From Spirochaetales bacterium (lineage in GTDB: Bacteria > Spirochaetota > Spirochaetia > Sphaerochaetales > Sphaerochaetaceae), in contig JAQYHB010000002.1 of assembly GCA_028722305.1 (NCBI GenBank), positions 62,001 to 126,000 of the forward strand: a stretch of DNA of 64,000 bases. Direction: 5' to 3'. Shown piece after piece: positions 30,655 through 39,727 of the stretch (position 1 is the first letter of the stretch; each line of letters begins with the position of its first letter). Below the pieces are notes generated by a model, which was not told where the DNA came from, searched no databases, and worked only from the letters and a program-made list of their open reading frames with translations. The position numbers and the translations under genes are program-made.

Positions 30655-32769
30655 ATGCGCGTACACACAAAAATCGCTCTGTTCCTCCTGGCGGCACTTG
30701 CCTGCGCCGCCATGGGGTGCAAATCGGAATCCACGCCACGCTCCACTCTGGAACTGACGATGGAGACTCGCAATGACCAGGAAAAGCTGATTGTGCCAGA
30801 AGGCTCATCCTTGGAAATCAGCAAGTACCTGGTCAACGGGAGAGGTCCGGATGACGACACCTTCTCGGTTGTCTCTACCAAGCAGACCGTCTCGATCAGC
30901 GGGCTGCGTATCGGCTCGTGGGAAGTGGCGGTCGACGGACTGAACGCCGCGGGCAGCAGGCTGGCAAGCGGAAGCGCCACCATCCAGCTCCAGCCCGAAC
31001 CAACGCCTCAGACCATCTACCTGGACACGCTGGAGGGCAGCGGAGCGGCGCGAATCACCATCCAATGGGACAGTGCGCTGATTGCCGACCCTTCCCTGAC
31101 CCTCGACCTGGCGAAACAAGGTGAGGCCACCTTCCAGAGGCAGGTGCTCGACACCTCCACACTGGAGAGCGGCTACGCCAGCTGGAGCAGCAACAGCCTA
31201 GAGGCCGGTTCCTACATGCTGATCGGCAAACTCTTCGCCGGTGGCGTCCAGATTTCCGGTTTCGTCGAAGCGCTTCGTGTCGTCGATGGACTGACCGTCG
31301 AGGCGACAGTGACGCTGGATCTGGGAAAAACCACCTCGATCCCAGCCACGATCAACTTGGTCAACACCATCGGGGAACCGATCTTGTGCGCGATCACAGG
31401 AATCTCGGAACAGATGGATGCTTCGACCGAGGTGCAGGCAGCAATCGAACCCGAACCGGGCAACGAGGTAAGCCTGACCTGGTACCAGGACGGGACCCAG
31501 GTGGGCAGCGGGCTGACCTACAGCTTCACTCCCAGTCTGGGCAGCCATCGTCTGGATGTCCTGGCTTCAGGGAGCGGCAAGGCAAGTCTCGGCTCTGCCT
31601 CCTTCACCTACGAGGGAACCCTCTCGGGGACCAAGGGTGTCCCGGTCAACATGGGAAAAATGGTCGACACGAACGGCCAGCTCAAGGTTCCTGGCGGAAG
31701 CCAGCTCGCCTTTCTGCCTGACGGGAACCTCCTGGTCGCGGGGGGCGGATCCATCCAGATCTGCAAACTGGTCAGGGGAAAGCCGGTCGTAATCCAGAAT
31801 TATAGTTCCGCGAACGCCTCAAGCTGGCCTCTTTCCCAGATCAGCGATGTCGCGGTCGACCTGGACAAGGCATTGGTCTTCATCGCCGACAACGCGGGCA
31901 AATGCCTCTGGGCTTTCTCCTACGACATGGAGACCAAGAAACTGACGTTCCTGCGCAAATCGGACAACCTGACCTACGCGGCTTCCAGCGGGGACTACAC
32001 GATCAAGGGAACCGGCAGATTGAAGATCGACAGCACCAGGGGACTCGTCTATCTCAGCCTGATTGATGACACCAACCGGGTATTCTCGTTGAGCTATCGC
32101 GAGGAACCAGCAAACGGACAAGCCTTCCGAATTTCGCTGCCGCTGCATTTCTCCACCAGTTCGATCACCACCACGGACGGTGAGCAGTTCGCCCCGCTCT
32201 TCTGGAAGACCGCCATCAGCGATGACGGGAACTATATCGTCGCGCTGGACGAGCACAACCTGCTGGTCTGGTCAAACGCGATCAACCGGAGCTCACTTGG
32301 CCTGAACCCGCTGCCGGTCACCCTGTTGTGCGCGACCGACAGCTATCGCGCCGTAAAGGTACGCGACATCGCGATCCTCGGCACCAACAGCGTGATCGCC
32401 GCCTCCGACGGCGGAGTCTACCTGCTCGGCGGAGATCTTTCCGCACAGAATTCCTCTGCGATCGGCAACTGGAAAATCCGGCAGGCGAACGCAAAGGGGA
32501 AGATCAAGTTGACTGACGGAACCACCGCAACCTTCGACGGAATGGAGACGCTGTTCATGAGCGAACAGAACGCGATGTGCTACGGTCTCTGTACGGGAAG
32601 CGGCAACATCCTTTCCATGGCGAAGGGGGATGACGGATCGCTACTCTTCAGGGGGGCAACCGACCTGGGCGGCTTCACCCCAGGCGAGCTTGCCATCTCC
32701 CCCGACGGGAAGACGATGGTGGTATCCTCGGCCACGGAAAGCGGTATGGTCCTTCTAGGACTCCCTTGA
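30655..32769 (+). CDS. Large lipoprotein with Ig-like and beta-propeller-like regions
   Basis: 704 residues. Signal peptide ends in lipobox ACAAMGC (Cys at about 22). The N-terminal 330 residues are repeated beta-sandwich-like units (TISGLRIGSWEVAVDGLNAAG, WYQDGTQVGSGLTYSFTPSLG), and the C-terminal half repeats pattern units such as LAFLPDGNLLVAGGG, VAVDLDKALVFIAD and LAISPDGKTMVVSS that suggest a six- or seven-bladed propeller. Large lipoproteins of this build are common in spirochaetes; ligand unknown. The ATG follows TCAGGAGG. Confidence 0.75.
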   Translation: MRVHTKIALFLLAALACAAMGCKSESTPRSTLELTMETRNDQEKLIVPEGSSLEISKYLVNGRGPDDDTFSVVSTKQTVSISGLRIGSWEVAVDGLNAAGSRLASGSATIQLQPEPTPQTIYLDTLEGSGAARITIQWDSALIADPSLTLDLAKQGEATFQRQVLDTSTLESGYASWSSNSLEAGSYMLIGKLFAGGVQISGFVEALRVVDGLTVEATVTLDLGKTTSIPATINLVNTIGEPILCAITGISEQMDASTEVQAAIEPEPGNEVSLTWYQDGTQVGSGLTYSFTPSLGSHRLDVLASGSGKASLGSASFTYEGTLSGTKGVPVNMGKMVDTNGQLKVPGGSQLAFLPDGNLLVAGGGSIQICKLVRGKPVVIQNYSSANASSWPLSQISDVAVDLDKALVFIADNAGKCLWAFSYDMETKKLTFLRKSDNLTYAASSGDYTIKGTGRLKIDSTRGLVYLSLIDDTNRVFSLSYREEPANGQAFRISLPLHFSTSSITTTDGEQFAPLFWKTAISDDGNYIVALDEHNLLVWSNAINRSSLGLNPLPVTLLCATDSYRAVKVRDIAILGTNSVIAASDGGVYLLGGDLSAQNSSAIGNWKIRQANAKGKIKLTDGTTATFDGMETLFMSEQNAMCYGLCTGSGNILSMAKGDDGSLLFRGATDLGGFTPGELAISPDGKTMVVSSATESGMVLLGLP

Positions 32770-32808
32770 CCCACGCGGATAACGAAGAGACCCGAGGAAC
32801 AACAAAGA

Positions 32809-32830
32809 GGGGTTGCCGGTCGGCAACCCC
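32809..32830. terminator. Bidirectional terminator
   Basis: Perfect nine-base arms GGGGTTGCC and GGCAACCCC around a four-base loop, between the convergent lipoprotein gene and the last hydrogenase gene. T-rich tails are weak on both sides. Confidence 0.7.
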
Positions 32831-32855
32831 TCCATCACAACGCATGGTCCCGCAA

Positions 32856-34607
32856 TCAGGCTTTGTACAGCGGAATCTGCTTGTAGCTGGTGTGCAGGTA
32901 CTTCTCGCTCACCTCGGAAAGCGGCTCGCCCAGGAACTCCTTGTAGATCTTCTTGATCGAGGGGTTCTCGTGGGAGCGGCGGATCTTGCAGTGCTCGTCA
33001 TCGCTGTACAATCCCGCGGCTCGCTCCGCCCTGATCTCGTCATCAGCGCCGTAGGGCTGGCCGCCACCAGCGACACAGCCACCACGGCAGGCCATGACCT
33101 CGACGAAGTCGTAGGGTGCCGGCTTCCCGGCCTTCTTGCACTCACGTACCTCGTCAAGCAGCTCCTTGGCATTGACCATACCATGGACGACGGCGACACG
33201 GACCTTGCGTCCACCCATGTCGACCTCACCGACCTTCACTTCCTTCAAGCCACGGACAGCATTGACCTCGACGTCCTCCAGCTCCTTGCCGGTGACCGCA
33301 TGGTAGGCGGTACGGATGGCAGCCTCCATGACTCCACCGGTGGCCCCGAAAATCGTACCGGCGCCGCTGTACTCGCCAAGCGGGTCGTCAGCCTCGCTCT
33401 CCGGCAGGTTGGCGAAGTCGATGCCGGCCTGACGGATCAGCCTGGCCAGCTCACGGGTGGTCAGGACCAGATCGGTATCCTGGTAGCCGGAGCTCTTCAT
33501 TGTGTCGTCCTTGATGATCTCGTACTTCTTGGCGGTACAAGGCATGATGGCGACAAGGAAGATTTTCGACGGATCCAGCTTCTGGTTCTTTGCGAAGTAG
33601 GTCTTCGTCATCGGTCCCTGCATCTGCATCGGGCTCTTGGCGCTGGAGAGGTTGTCCAGAAGATCCGGATAGTATTCCTCGGCGTAGTTGACCCAACCGG
33701 GGCAGCAGGAGGTGAACTGCGGCAGCACTCCACCCTTGGTAATGCGGTGCACCAGCTCGTAGCCCTCTTCCATGATGGTAAGGTCAGCCCCGAAGTTGGT
33801 GTCATGCACATACTTCGCGCCAAGGCGGCGAAGAGCTGTGTAGATCTTCTTCGTGGTGACCGTACCGGCGGGAAGACCGAACTCCTCGGAAAGGCCGACA
33901 CGGATGGAAGGAGCAATCTCAGCGACGACCACCTTGTCGGGGTCGGCGACCGCCTCTTCAAAACGTCCGGTATCGTCCTTCTCGTAGATGGCTCCGACCG
34001 GGCAGTGGGCGGCGCACTGGCCGCACTTGATGCAGGGGCTGTCGTTCAGCTTCAGCATCGCGGCGGGGGCCATGGCGACATTGCCGCCACGACCGATGAA
34101 CTCCAATGCGAAGACGCCCTGCAGATCCTGGCAAACCTGCACGCAACGACCGCACTTGACGCACTTCACCGGGTCAAGCACGATCGACGGGCTGGAGGTG
34201 TCCTTCTTCGCGCTGAAGTTGACTCTCGGCTGGAACGGCTGCTCCCGGATACCGAACTCGGTAGCCAGGCTCTGCAACTCGCACTTGCCGCTACGGACAC
34301 AGGTCAGGCAGGAGGCCGGATGGGTGGACAGCGTCAGCTGGAGCACTTCCTTGCGCACCTTCCTCAGCTCAGGGTCATCGGTGATATACGCACGACCCTC
34401 ATCGCACGGAGAGGCGCAGGCCCTCATGATCTTCGGGCTTCCCTCCTGTTTCACGATGCACATGCCGCAGCTTCCGAACGGCTTGAGGTCCGGATGATAG
34501 CAGAGCGTCGGGATTCTGACGCCGGCCTTCTTGGCTGCCAGCAGAATACTGGTTCCCGCTTCCACTTCCACGGGAATGCCATTGATTTTTACATGTACAG
34601 TACTCAT
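32856..34607 (-). CDS. hydA: [FeFe]-hydrogenase catalytic subunit (HndD/HydA type)
   Basis: 583 residues. Order of sites: N-terminal [2Fe-2S] (CYHPDLKPFGSCGMC), His-Cys cluster HPASCLTCVRSGKCELQ, two ferredoxin motifs (CVKCGRCVQVCQD, CIKCGQCAAHCPVGA), then the H-cluster domain with all three signatures: TSCCPGWVNYAE, MPCTAKKYE and MACRGGCVAGGGQP, and a short small-subunit-like tail. This is the catalytic subunit of the NAD- and ferredoxin-dependent bifurcating hydrogenase. It is the last gene of a five-gene operon ending at the terminator at 32.8 kb. Maturases (HydEFG) are not in the window. Confidence 0.97.
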   Translation of the reverse strand: MSTVHVKINGIPVEVEAGTSILLAAKKAGVRIPTLCYHPDLKPFGSCGMCIVKQEGSPKIMRACASPCDEGRAYITDDPELRKVRKEVLQLTLSTHPASCLTCVRSGKCELQSLATEFGIREQPFQPRVNFSAKKDTSSPSIVLDPVKCVKCGRCVQVCQDLQGVFALEFIGRGGNVAMAPAAMLKLNDSPCIKCGQCAAHCPVGAIYEKDDTGRFEEAVADPDKVVVAEIAPSIRVGLSEEFGLPAGTVTTKKIYTALRRLGAKYVHDTNFGADLTIMEEGYELVHRITKGGVLPQFTSCCPGWVNYAEEYYPDLLDNLSSAKSPMQMQGPMTKTYFAKNQKLDPSKIFLVAIMPCTAKKYEIIKDDTMKSSGYQDTDLVLTTRELARLIRQAGIDFANLPESEADDPLGEYSGAGTIFGATGGVMEAAIRTAYHAVTGKELEDVEVNAVRGLKEVKVGEVDMGGRKVRVAVVHGMVNAKELLDEVRECKKAGKPAPYDFVEVMACRGGCVAGGGQPYGADDEIRAERAAGLYSDDEHCKIRRSHENPSIKKIYKEFLGEPLSEVSEKYLHTSYKQIPLYKA

Positions 34608-34623
34608 TGTCTTCCTCCCTGGC

Positions 34624-36408
34624 TCATTTCACGATGATCGCGCCGAATTTGCAGCTCTGGCGGCATGCGCCACAGCGAATACAGACGGCCGGATTGATGA
34701 CGTGCTTCTCACGGACGCCGCCAGTGATGGCGCCCACCGGGCAATGGCGCGAACAGGCATTGCAGCCGATGCACTTCTCGGAAATGATCTCGTAGGTGAT
34801 CAGCTTCTTGCACTTGCCAGCCCGGCACTTCTTGTCGACGATGTGCTCCTTGTACTCATCTGCGAAGGTCGCCATCGTGGAAAGGACCGGGTTCGGCGTC
34901 GTCTGGCCGAGAGCGCAGAGGGATCCGCGGCGCATGGCCTCGCCAATCTGTTTGATCGTATCCAAATCCTCCATCGTGCCGGCTCCGTTGGTGATCTTCT
35001 CCATCAAATTGTAGAGGGACCTGCCACCGATACGGCACGGCGCGCACTTGCCGCAGGACTCGTCGATCGAGAAGTTCAGGTAGAACTTGGCGACGTCAAC
35101 CATGCAGTCGTCCTCGTTCATGACGATCATGCCGCCCGAACCCATGATGGAGCCCAGCTTCTGCAATGTGCCGAAATCGATGCCGGCATCGAGATGCTCG
35201 GCAGTGATGACACCGCCCGAGGGACCGCCAGTCTGGACACCCTTGAACTTCTTGCCGTCGGGAATTCCGCCGCCGATATCAAAGATGATGTCGCGCAGCG
35301 TGGTACCCATCGGGACCTCGACCAGTCCACTGTTGGCAATCTTGCCGGTCAGGGCGAAGACCTTCGTGCCATGGCTATCCTCGGTACCGATCTTGCTGAA
35401 CCACTCGCCACCCTTGGTGATGATGACCGGAACGTTGGCCCAGGTCTCGACGTTGTTGATGACGGTCGGTTTGCCCCAGAGGCCTTTGGTGGCCGGAAAT
35501 GGCGGACGAGGCTGCGGCATTCCGCGCTTGCCCATGATGGACTGCAACAGGGCGGTCTCCTCGCCACAGACGAAGGCCCCGGCGCCGAGACGGATCTCGA
35601 TATCGAAATCGAAGCCGCTGCCAAGGATGTCCTTGCCAAGCAGTCCGTACTTATGGCTCTGCTCCATGGCCACTTCCAGGCGATGGACGGCGAGCGGGTA
35701 CTCGGCCCTGATGTAAATATAGCCCTGATGCGCTCCAATCGTATGGCCGCAGATCGTCATGGCTTCCAGGACGCTGTGCGGGTCGCCCTCAATCGTGGAA
35801 CGGTCCATGTAGGCGCCCGGGTCTCCTTCATCGGCGTTGCAGACGACGTACTTCACGTCACCGACAGCAGCCTTGGAGAAGTTCCATTTCATCCAGGTGG
35901 GGAATCCGGCACCGCCACGTCCGCGCAGACCGGAAATCTTCATCTCGTTGATGACATCTTCCGGGGTCATGTCGAACAGCACCTTCTCCAGCGCCTTATA
36001 CCCGTCACGGGCGATATATTCCTCGATGTTCTCAGGATCGATGAAACCGCAGTTGCGAAGGACGATGCGGAACTGTTTCTGGTAGAATTGGATGTCCTCG
36101 CTGCCGACATGGGAGCTCTGGCTCTTATCGTACAGCAGGCGCTTGACCTCGCGGCCCTTCACCAGATGCTCGCTGACCAGTTCTTTCGCGTCGCTTGGCT
36201 TGACGTTCACGTAGAACGCGTCTTCCGGCAGGATCTTGACAATCGGTCCCTGCGCGCAGAATCCGAAACAACCGGTCTTGATGACCTGCACGCTGTCGGA
36301 GATTCCCTGCGCCTTGCACTCTTCCACCAGCGCCTGGTAAATCTGGTCGGAGTGGCTGGACTCGCATCCGCTACCACCACAGACCAGCACGTAGTTTCTT
36401 AATGCCAT
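34624..36408 (-). CDS. hydB: Bifurcating hydrogenase NuoF-like subunit (HndC/HydB type)
   Basis: 594 residues. N-terminal NuoE-like [2Fe-2S] domain (VCGGSGCESSHSDQIY and TGCFGFCAQGP), NADH/FMN domain (GLRGRGGAGFPTWMKW, NADEGDPGAYMDR, GAGAFVCGEETALLQSI), the 4Fe-4S site ESCGKCAPCRIGGRS, and a C-terminal two-cluster ferredoxin (CIGCNACSRHCPVGA, CIRCGACRQSCKFGA). This layout defines the NADH-binding, FMN-bearing subunit of electron-bifurcating hydrogenases. Sixteen bases separate it from the catalytic subunit gene. Confidence 0.96.
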   Translation of the reverse strand: MALRNYVLVCGGSGCESSHSDQIYQALVEECKAQGISDSVQVIKTGCFGFCAQGPIVKILPEDAFYVNVKPSDAKELVSEHLVKGREVKRLLYDKSQSSHVGSEDIQFYQKQFRIVLRNCGFIDPENIEEYIARDGYKALEKVLFDMTPEDVINEMKISGLRGRGGAGFPTWMKWNFSKAAVGDVKYVVCNADEGDPGAYMDRSTIEGDPHSVLEAMTICGHTIGAHQGYIYIRAEYPLAVHRLEVAMEQSHKYGLLGKDILGSGFDFDIEIRLGAGAFVCGEETALLQSIMGKRGMPQPRPPFPATKGLWGKPTVINNVETWANVPVIITKGGEWFSKIGTEDSHGTKVFALTGKIANSGLVEVPMGTTLRDIIFDIGGGIPDGKKFKGVQTGGPSGGVITAEHLDAGIDFGTLQKLGSIMGSGGMIVMNEDDCMVDVAKFYLNFSIDESCGKCAPCRIGGRSLYNLMEKITNGAGTMEDLDTIKQIGEAMRRGSLCALGQTTPNPVLSTMATFADEYKEHIVDKKCRAGKCKKLITYEIISEKCIGCNACSRHCPVGAITGGVREKHVINPAVCIRCGACRQSCKFGAIIVK

Positions 36409-36420
36409 TGTCTTCCCCCG

Positions 36421-36786
36421 TTACTTCTCGGCAGGACGGACGACGTGGTCGCTTACCTGCTTCTTTCCGATGATATGCTGGTCGATGATTGCCTCGACAA
36501 CAGCCTTGTCAACCTTCTCGTAGACCGTAGCCGGCATGCCGGGGGCGGTTACCTCGACGGTCGGCTCCACGCCGAGCCCCATGGCGCCGGTCTGCGAGAC
36601 CAGGACGTTATGGATCCCCTTCTGGTCCAGCAAGTCCAGGAAGCAATCAACCACCTGCTTGGCTCCGGCGGCGATGCCGCTGGTGCCCATACCTACGATG
36701 ACCTGAATGTCCTTGCCGGCATTCTCACGTTTGGCCATCGCCTTCTCGCCTTTTTCACGAAGCGAACGCAATTCCTCAAGTGTCAT
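36421..36786 (-). CDS. HndB-like subunit lacking cysteine ligands
   Basis: 121 residues, thioredoxin-like ferredoxin fold as in HndB. A helical N-terminus (MTLEELRSLREKGEKAM) leads to VIVGMGTSGIAAGAKQVVD and SQTGAMGLGVEPTVEV. In cluster-bearing relatives the first motif has Cys where Ser stands here (GTCGI) and the second has two Cys (GCIGLC); all are replaced. The only Cys (VVDCFLD) cannot make a [2Fe-2S] site. It may be a structural subunit. The ATG at 36786 follows AAAAGGAG and lies inside the end of the ATPase gene. Confidence 0.85.
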   Translation of the reverse strand: MTLEELRSLREKGEKAMAKRENAGKDIQVIVGMGTSGIAAGAKQVVDCFLDLLDQKGIHNVLVSQTGAMGLGVEPTVEVTAPGMPATVYEKVDKAVVEAIIDQHIIGKKQVSDHVVRPAEK

Positions 36787-37381
36787 ACTTTTCTCCTTTT
36801 GACAAAACCAGCCGCCGTTCCACCTTCCACCGCTCGAGCCCTCCCTCTTGCGAGCGGAGATAGGCTCGTGCCAGAAGTAGCGCGTCACCCTTTCGCAAAT
36901 CGCCCAATTCCTGAATCAGTCCGCCTTTCGTCACCCGGTAAGAACCTTTTCCCTTGGGAGTGTCCAGGCTCCGGAACACCGAAACCTCACCGGATCTCGC
37001 GTCGCTGAACATCAGAAGTATCGTCCCCGGGATATCGCCTGTCGGCGGGGTGTCCACATGGTGCAGGTCGCACACAAAGCGGACTGTGGTTCCTTGGCCC
37101 GGTAGCGAGGAAAGGTGGAACTGCCCACCGGTCCTTCTCATCGTCTCGGCCAGAAACGGAATCCCAAGGCTGACTGGACGACCTGGGTGCTTTGAACCTC
37201 CTCCATGGAAAGGATCCAGCACCTGGCCCCGCATCGTTTCATCCATTCCTTTGCCCGTGTCGGTCACCGTGCAGGCGAGCCTTCCGGCATCTTCCTCGAT
37301 TCTGACCTGTACCGAAGGGGCACCGGCCTCGAACGAGTTCTGCGCGATATCCAAGAGAAAGTCACAGATGAATCGGTGCAT
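36776..37381 (-). CDS. GHKL (histidine-kinase-like) ATPase in the hydrogenase operon
   Basis: 201 residues. The N box is FLLDIAQNSFEAGAPSV, the G1 box TDTGKGMD, and a further glycine box near GQGTTVRF; this is the ATP-binding fold of histidine kinases and anti-sigma factors. There is no dimerisation/phosphoacceptor domain, sensor or membrane segment. It sits between the HndA-like and HndB-like genes, four bases after the former, with no clear ribosome site of its own, so translation may be coupled. A regulatory or assembly role in hydrogenase expression is inference. Confidence 0.85.
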   Translation of the reverse strand: MHRFICDFLLDIAQNSFEAGAPSVQVRIEEDAGRLACTVTDTGKGMDETMRGQVLDPFHGGGSKHPGRPVSLGIPFLAETMRRTGGQFHLSSLPGQGTTVRFVCDLHHVDTPPTGDIPGTILLMFSDARSGEVSVFRSLDTPKGKGSYRVTKGGLIQELGDLRKGDALLLARAYLRSQEGGLERWKVERRLVLSKGEKYDT

Positions 37382-37385
37382 CCGT

Positions 37386-37859
37386 TCAGTTGTACTTTTC
37401 CAAGATTCCCGCCACCTGCGCCTTCGTCACCTTGCCATAGACCTCACCACCGACCGTCATGACCGGAGCGAGACCGCAGCAACCAAGGCAGCGGACGGCA
37501 TCGAGGGAGAAACGACCATCCTCGGTCAGCCCTCCGACATCCAGATTGATGGAACTCTTCAGCTCATCGACCAACGCCTGACCACCCTTGAGATAGCAAG
37601 CGGTACCCAGACAAACCTGGATGTTGTACTTGCCAGGCTTGTTCAGCTTGAAGAAGTGATAGAACGTGATGACTCCCCAGATCTTGGCGAGCGGGACATC
37701 CAGCATCTCGGCAACCTCGTCGGCAGCCTCGCGGGAAATATAACCCTGCTCTTCCTGGACCTTGTGGAGCACCATGACCAGATTGCCTGGTTTTGTCTTC
37801 CATTCCTCGATGAACGTAATCAGTTCAGGGGAAAAGTTCGCGATATTCTTTTCTGACAT
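37386..37859 (-). CDS. hydC: Bifurcating hydrogenase NuoE-like subunit (HndA/HydC type)
   Basis: 157 residues. A helical N-terminal region typical of NuoE precedes the [2Fe-2S] site made by VCLGTACYLKG and RCLGCCGLAPVM. First gene of the hydrogenase operon; the ATG at 37859 follows GGAGGG. It should pair with the NuoF-like subunit in the NADH-linked half of the complex. The promoter and palindromic sites upstream point to control by Rex, encoded divergently. Confidence 0.95.
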   Translation of the reverse strand: MSEKNIANFSPELITFIEEWKTKPGNLVMVLHKVQEEQGYISREAADEVAEMLDVPLAKIWGVITFYHFFKLNKPGKYNIQVCLGTACYLKGGQALVDELKSSINLDVGGLTEDGRFSLDAVRCLGCCGLAPVMTVGGEVYGKVTKAQVAGILEKYN

Positions 37860-37890
37860 GGACCCTCCAACCCATTGGATAAGAATGATA

Positions 37891-37992
37891 GTTGCAACCA
37901 TTATACCCGAGAGGGGGATGATTTGCACGTGCAATATGCAAATTTTTCAACGGAAGAGAATTTCAATATCTTTTTATTGCAAAGAATTGCAA
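37891..37992. promoter_or_regulatory. hydC-rex intergenic control region with repeated TTGCA palindromes
   Basis: A perfect -10 TATAAT for hydC is at 37905-37900 on the minus strand. Around it lie GTTGCAAC (37891-37898), TTGCACGTGCAA (37923-37934, over the expected -35) and TTGCAAAGAATTGCAA (37977-37992, near the rex promoter). These share a TTGCA half site and could be operators for Rex, whose known boxes have the form TTGTGAA-N-TTCACAA. Confidence 0.45.
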
Positions 37993-38031
37993 GTTAATAT
38001 TATAGTAATCACATAAATCAGAGAGGAAATT

Positions 38032-38676
38032 ATGAATAACGAACAACTCGTGAGAATCACTCGCTACTACCGGGCTCTTAATCGTCTCCGAACAATCGGC
38101 CTTGAGAAAGTTTTCGCACACAACCTCGCGGACGCGGCAGGCGTCAGTCCCGCAATTGTCCGCAAAGATTTCTCCCAACTCGCCATCCATGGACAGAAAC
38201 GTGGCGGCTACGAGATCATCGACCTGATCGGGATACTCGGTTCCCTGCTTGGAAAAGGCGACCCCCAGAACTGTATTATCGTAGGGTGCGGGCGAATCGG
38301 CAAGGCTTTAATCCATTATACCGGTTTCGAGCCTGACGGCATCCGTATCGTCGCAGGTTTCGACAACGACCCGAACGTCTACACCGACTCCTCCAGCCCG
38401 ATTCCGCTCTACTCGCTGAACCGGCTGGACGAAATTGTCAGCGCGCTGAAAGTCAAGGTCGCGATCATCACCGTTCCCGAAGCGGCGGCGCAGGAAAGCT
38501 ATGACCGGCTGTTGAAGGCGGGGGTGCGGGGCATCCTGAACTTCAGCCCGGTCACTCTGAAGCCGATCCCCCAGGAGGACGGATCGATTGTCGTCGTCCA
38601 CAACATCAACATCGCCCTGGAGCTTGAGCAGATCTTCTACGAGCTGAAGTTTCCCGCGATGAGTCATAGGGAGTAA
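38032..38676 (+). CDS. rex: Redox-sensing transcriptional repressor Rex
   Basis: 214 residues. N-terminal winged helix (RITRYYRALNRLRTIGLEKV, then ADAAGVSPAIVRKDFS) and a Rossmann NAD(H)-binding core with IVGCGRIGKALIHY and AGFDNDPN; C-terminal swapped helix. Rex leaves DNA when NADH is high, so fermentative and hydrogen-producing genes are turned on. Divergent from the hydrogenase operon; the ATG follows GAGAGGAAAT. Its stop is directly adjacent to the convergent EEP-family gene (no gap). Confidence 0.97.
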   Translation: MNNEQLVRITRYYRALNRLRTIGLEKVFAHNLADAAGVSPAIVRKDFSQLAIHGQKRGGYEIIDLIGILGSLLGKGDPQNCIIVGCGRIGKALIHYTGFEPDGIRIVAGFDNDPNVYTDSSSPIPLYSLNRLDEIVSALKVKVAIITVPEAAAQESYDRLLKAGVRGILNFSPVTLKPIPQEDGSIVVVHNINIALELEQIFYELKFPAMSHRE

Positions 38677-39678
38677 CTACCGAAGTCCCGGAAGCTCGTA
38701 GAGCTCCATGCTGACCGGCAGATGGTCGCTGAAGCCGGTAAGCAACTTCCGGTCCCAGGCCAGCGGCGAGCCGTCGCTGGCCACAAGCGGGCTTTCCCCT
38801 TGGACGGAAAAGGAGGAGAACTCCCACCCCTGACCGTCAAACAGGCGCCACGAACCAAGAACCTGGTCATACTGGTGCCAGGAGCCTGAATAGACGTAGC
38901 TCCCCGGCTTGTCCCGCGCCACAGTGTCGTCCATCCACGGGTTGTACCAGATACCAGGGCCGACATGCCTACTCCCGCTGACCACCAGCGATCCCTGCCG
39001 GGACCAAAGCGCGGTTTGCCCCAGCCCCGAGGGGACCAAGGCAGTCTGGGTGGCGCTGCGATAGCCATCGGAGGGATCCTCGTTGAAATCCCCTAAAGCG
39101 ACCACCAAGGAAGAGGGATATTCATCACAGACCCGGGTAATCACCCGCGCGAGGGCGATGCGGGTTTCCTCGCTTTCTTGCCCATCCAGCCGGCTGCGGG
39201 CATGACACCCCAACAGGACAAGCCGGCCTTCGTCGAACGCGGCTTCCAGCACCGGGCGGCTTCCTTCGACACTATGGCAACGCACCCAGTCAGGGCGGCT
39301 CCTGCTCACCATCCCGATTCCCGTAGCGTCTCCTTCCCGCTTCGCGAAAGCGTAACAGCCAAGTCCATGGGAAGCTAGCTTTCGTTTCACCAAAGTCTCG
39401 ACCACCCCGAGGTTCTCCACCTCCTGAAGGAAGAAGACCGATGAGGAGGAAAGCGGGGCGGAAAGCAGCAGGGAACCCAGCCGGTCGACCCGGGCAAGAT
39501 ACATTGCCTCGCTCCAGCCCGAATCGGGGCGGTATTCCCGATACTCGGTGCCATCAAGACTGGAATCGAACAAGTTCTGTACGTTGTAGGTGGTGACACG
39601 AAATGCCGCTCCACCCCCGTCCTCATGTCTGCATGAGGCAAGAAGAACCACGAAGAAAAGAATTGCCAGCGACTTCAT
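38677..39678 (-). CDS. Endonuclease/exonuclease/phosphatase family lipoprotein
   Basis: 333 residues. Signal peptide with lipobox LLASC (Cys16) suggests an exported lipoprotein. The EEP fold is shown by TYNVQNLF, FLQEVENLG, ALGDFNEDP and the C-terminal SDHLPVS, i.e. the metal-binding Asn, Glu, Asp/Asn and His of the family. Substrates of exported members may be extracellular DNA or phosphoesters. The gene abuts the end of rex and is transcribed towards it. Confidence 0.88.
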   Translation of the reverse strand: MKSLAILFFVVLLASCRHEDGGGAAFRVTTYNVQNLFDSSLDGTEYREYRPDSGWSEAMYLARVDRLGSLLLSAPLSSSSVFFLQEVENLGVVETLVKRKLASHGLGCYAFAKREGDATGIGMVSRSRPDWVRCHSVEGSRPVLEAAFDEGRLVLLGCHARSRLDGQESEETRIALARVITRVCDEYPSSLVVALGDFNEDPSDGYRSATQTALVPSGLGQTALWSRQGSLVVSGSRHVGPGIWYNPWMDDTVARDKPGSYVYSGSWHQYDQVLGSWRLFDGQGWEFSSFSVQGESPLVASDGSPLAWDRKLLTGFSDHLPVSMELYELPGLR

Positions 39679-39727
39679 ATCCTATAGTACGGAACAACTG
39701 AAGGAACTGATTCACAAGAAAGGACAT

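Noticed and set aside
32766-36402. Two 623-codon plus-strand open frames
   Set aside because: Antisense shadows of hydA and hydB with no domain pattern or ribosome site.
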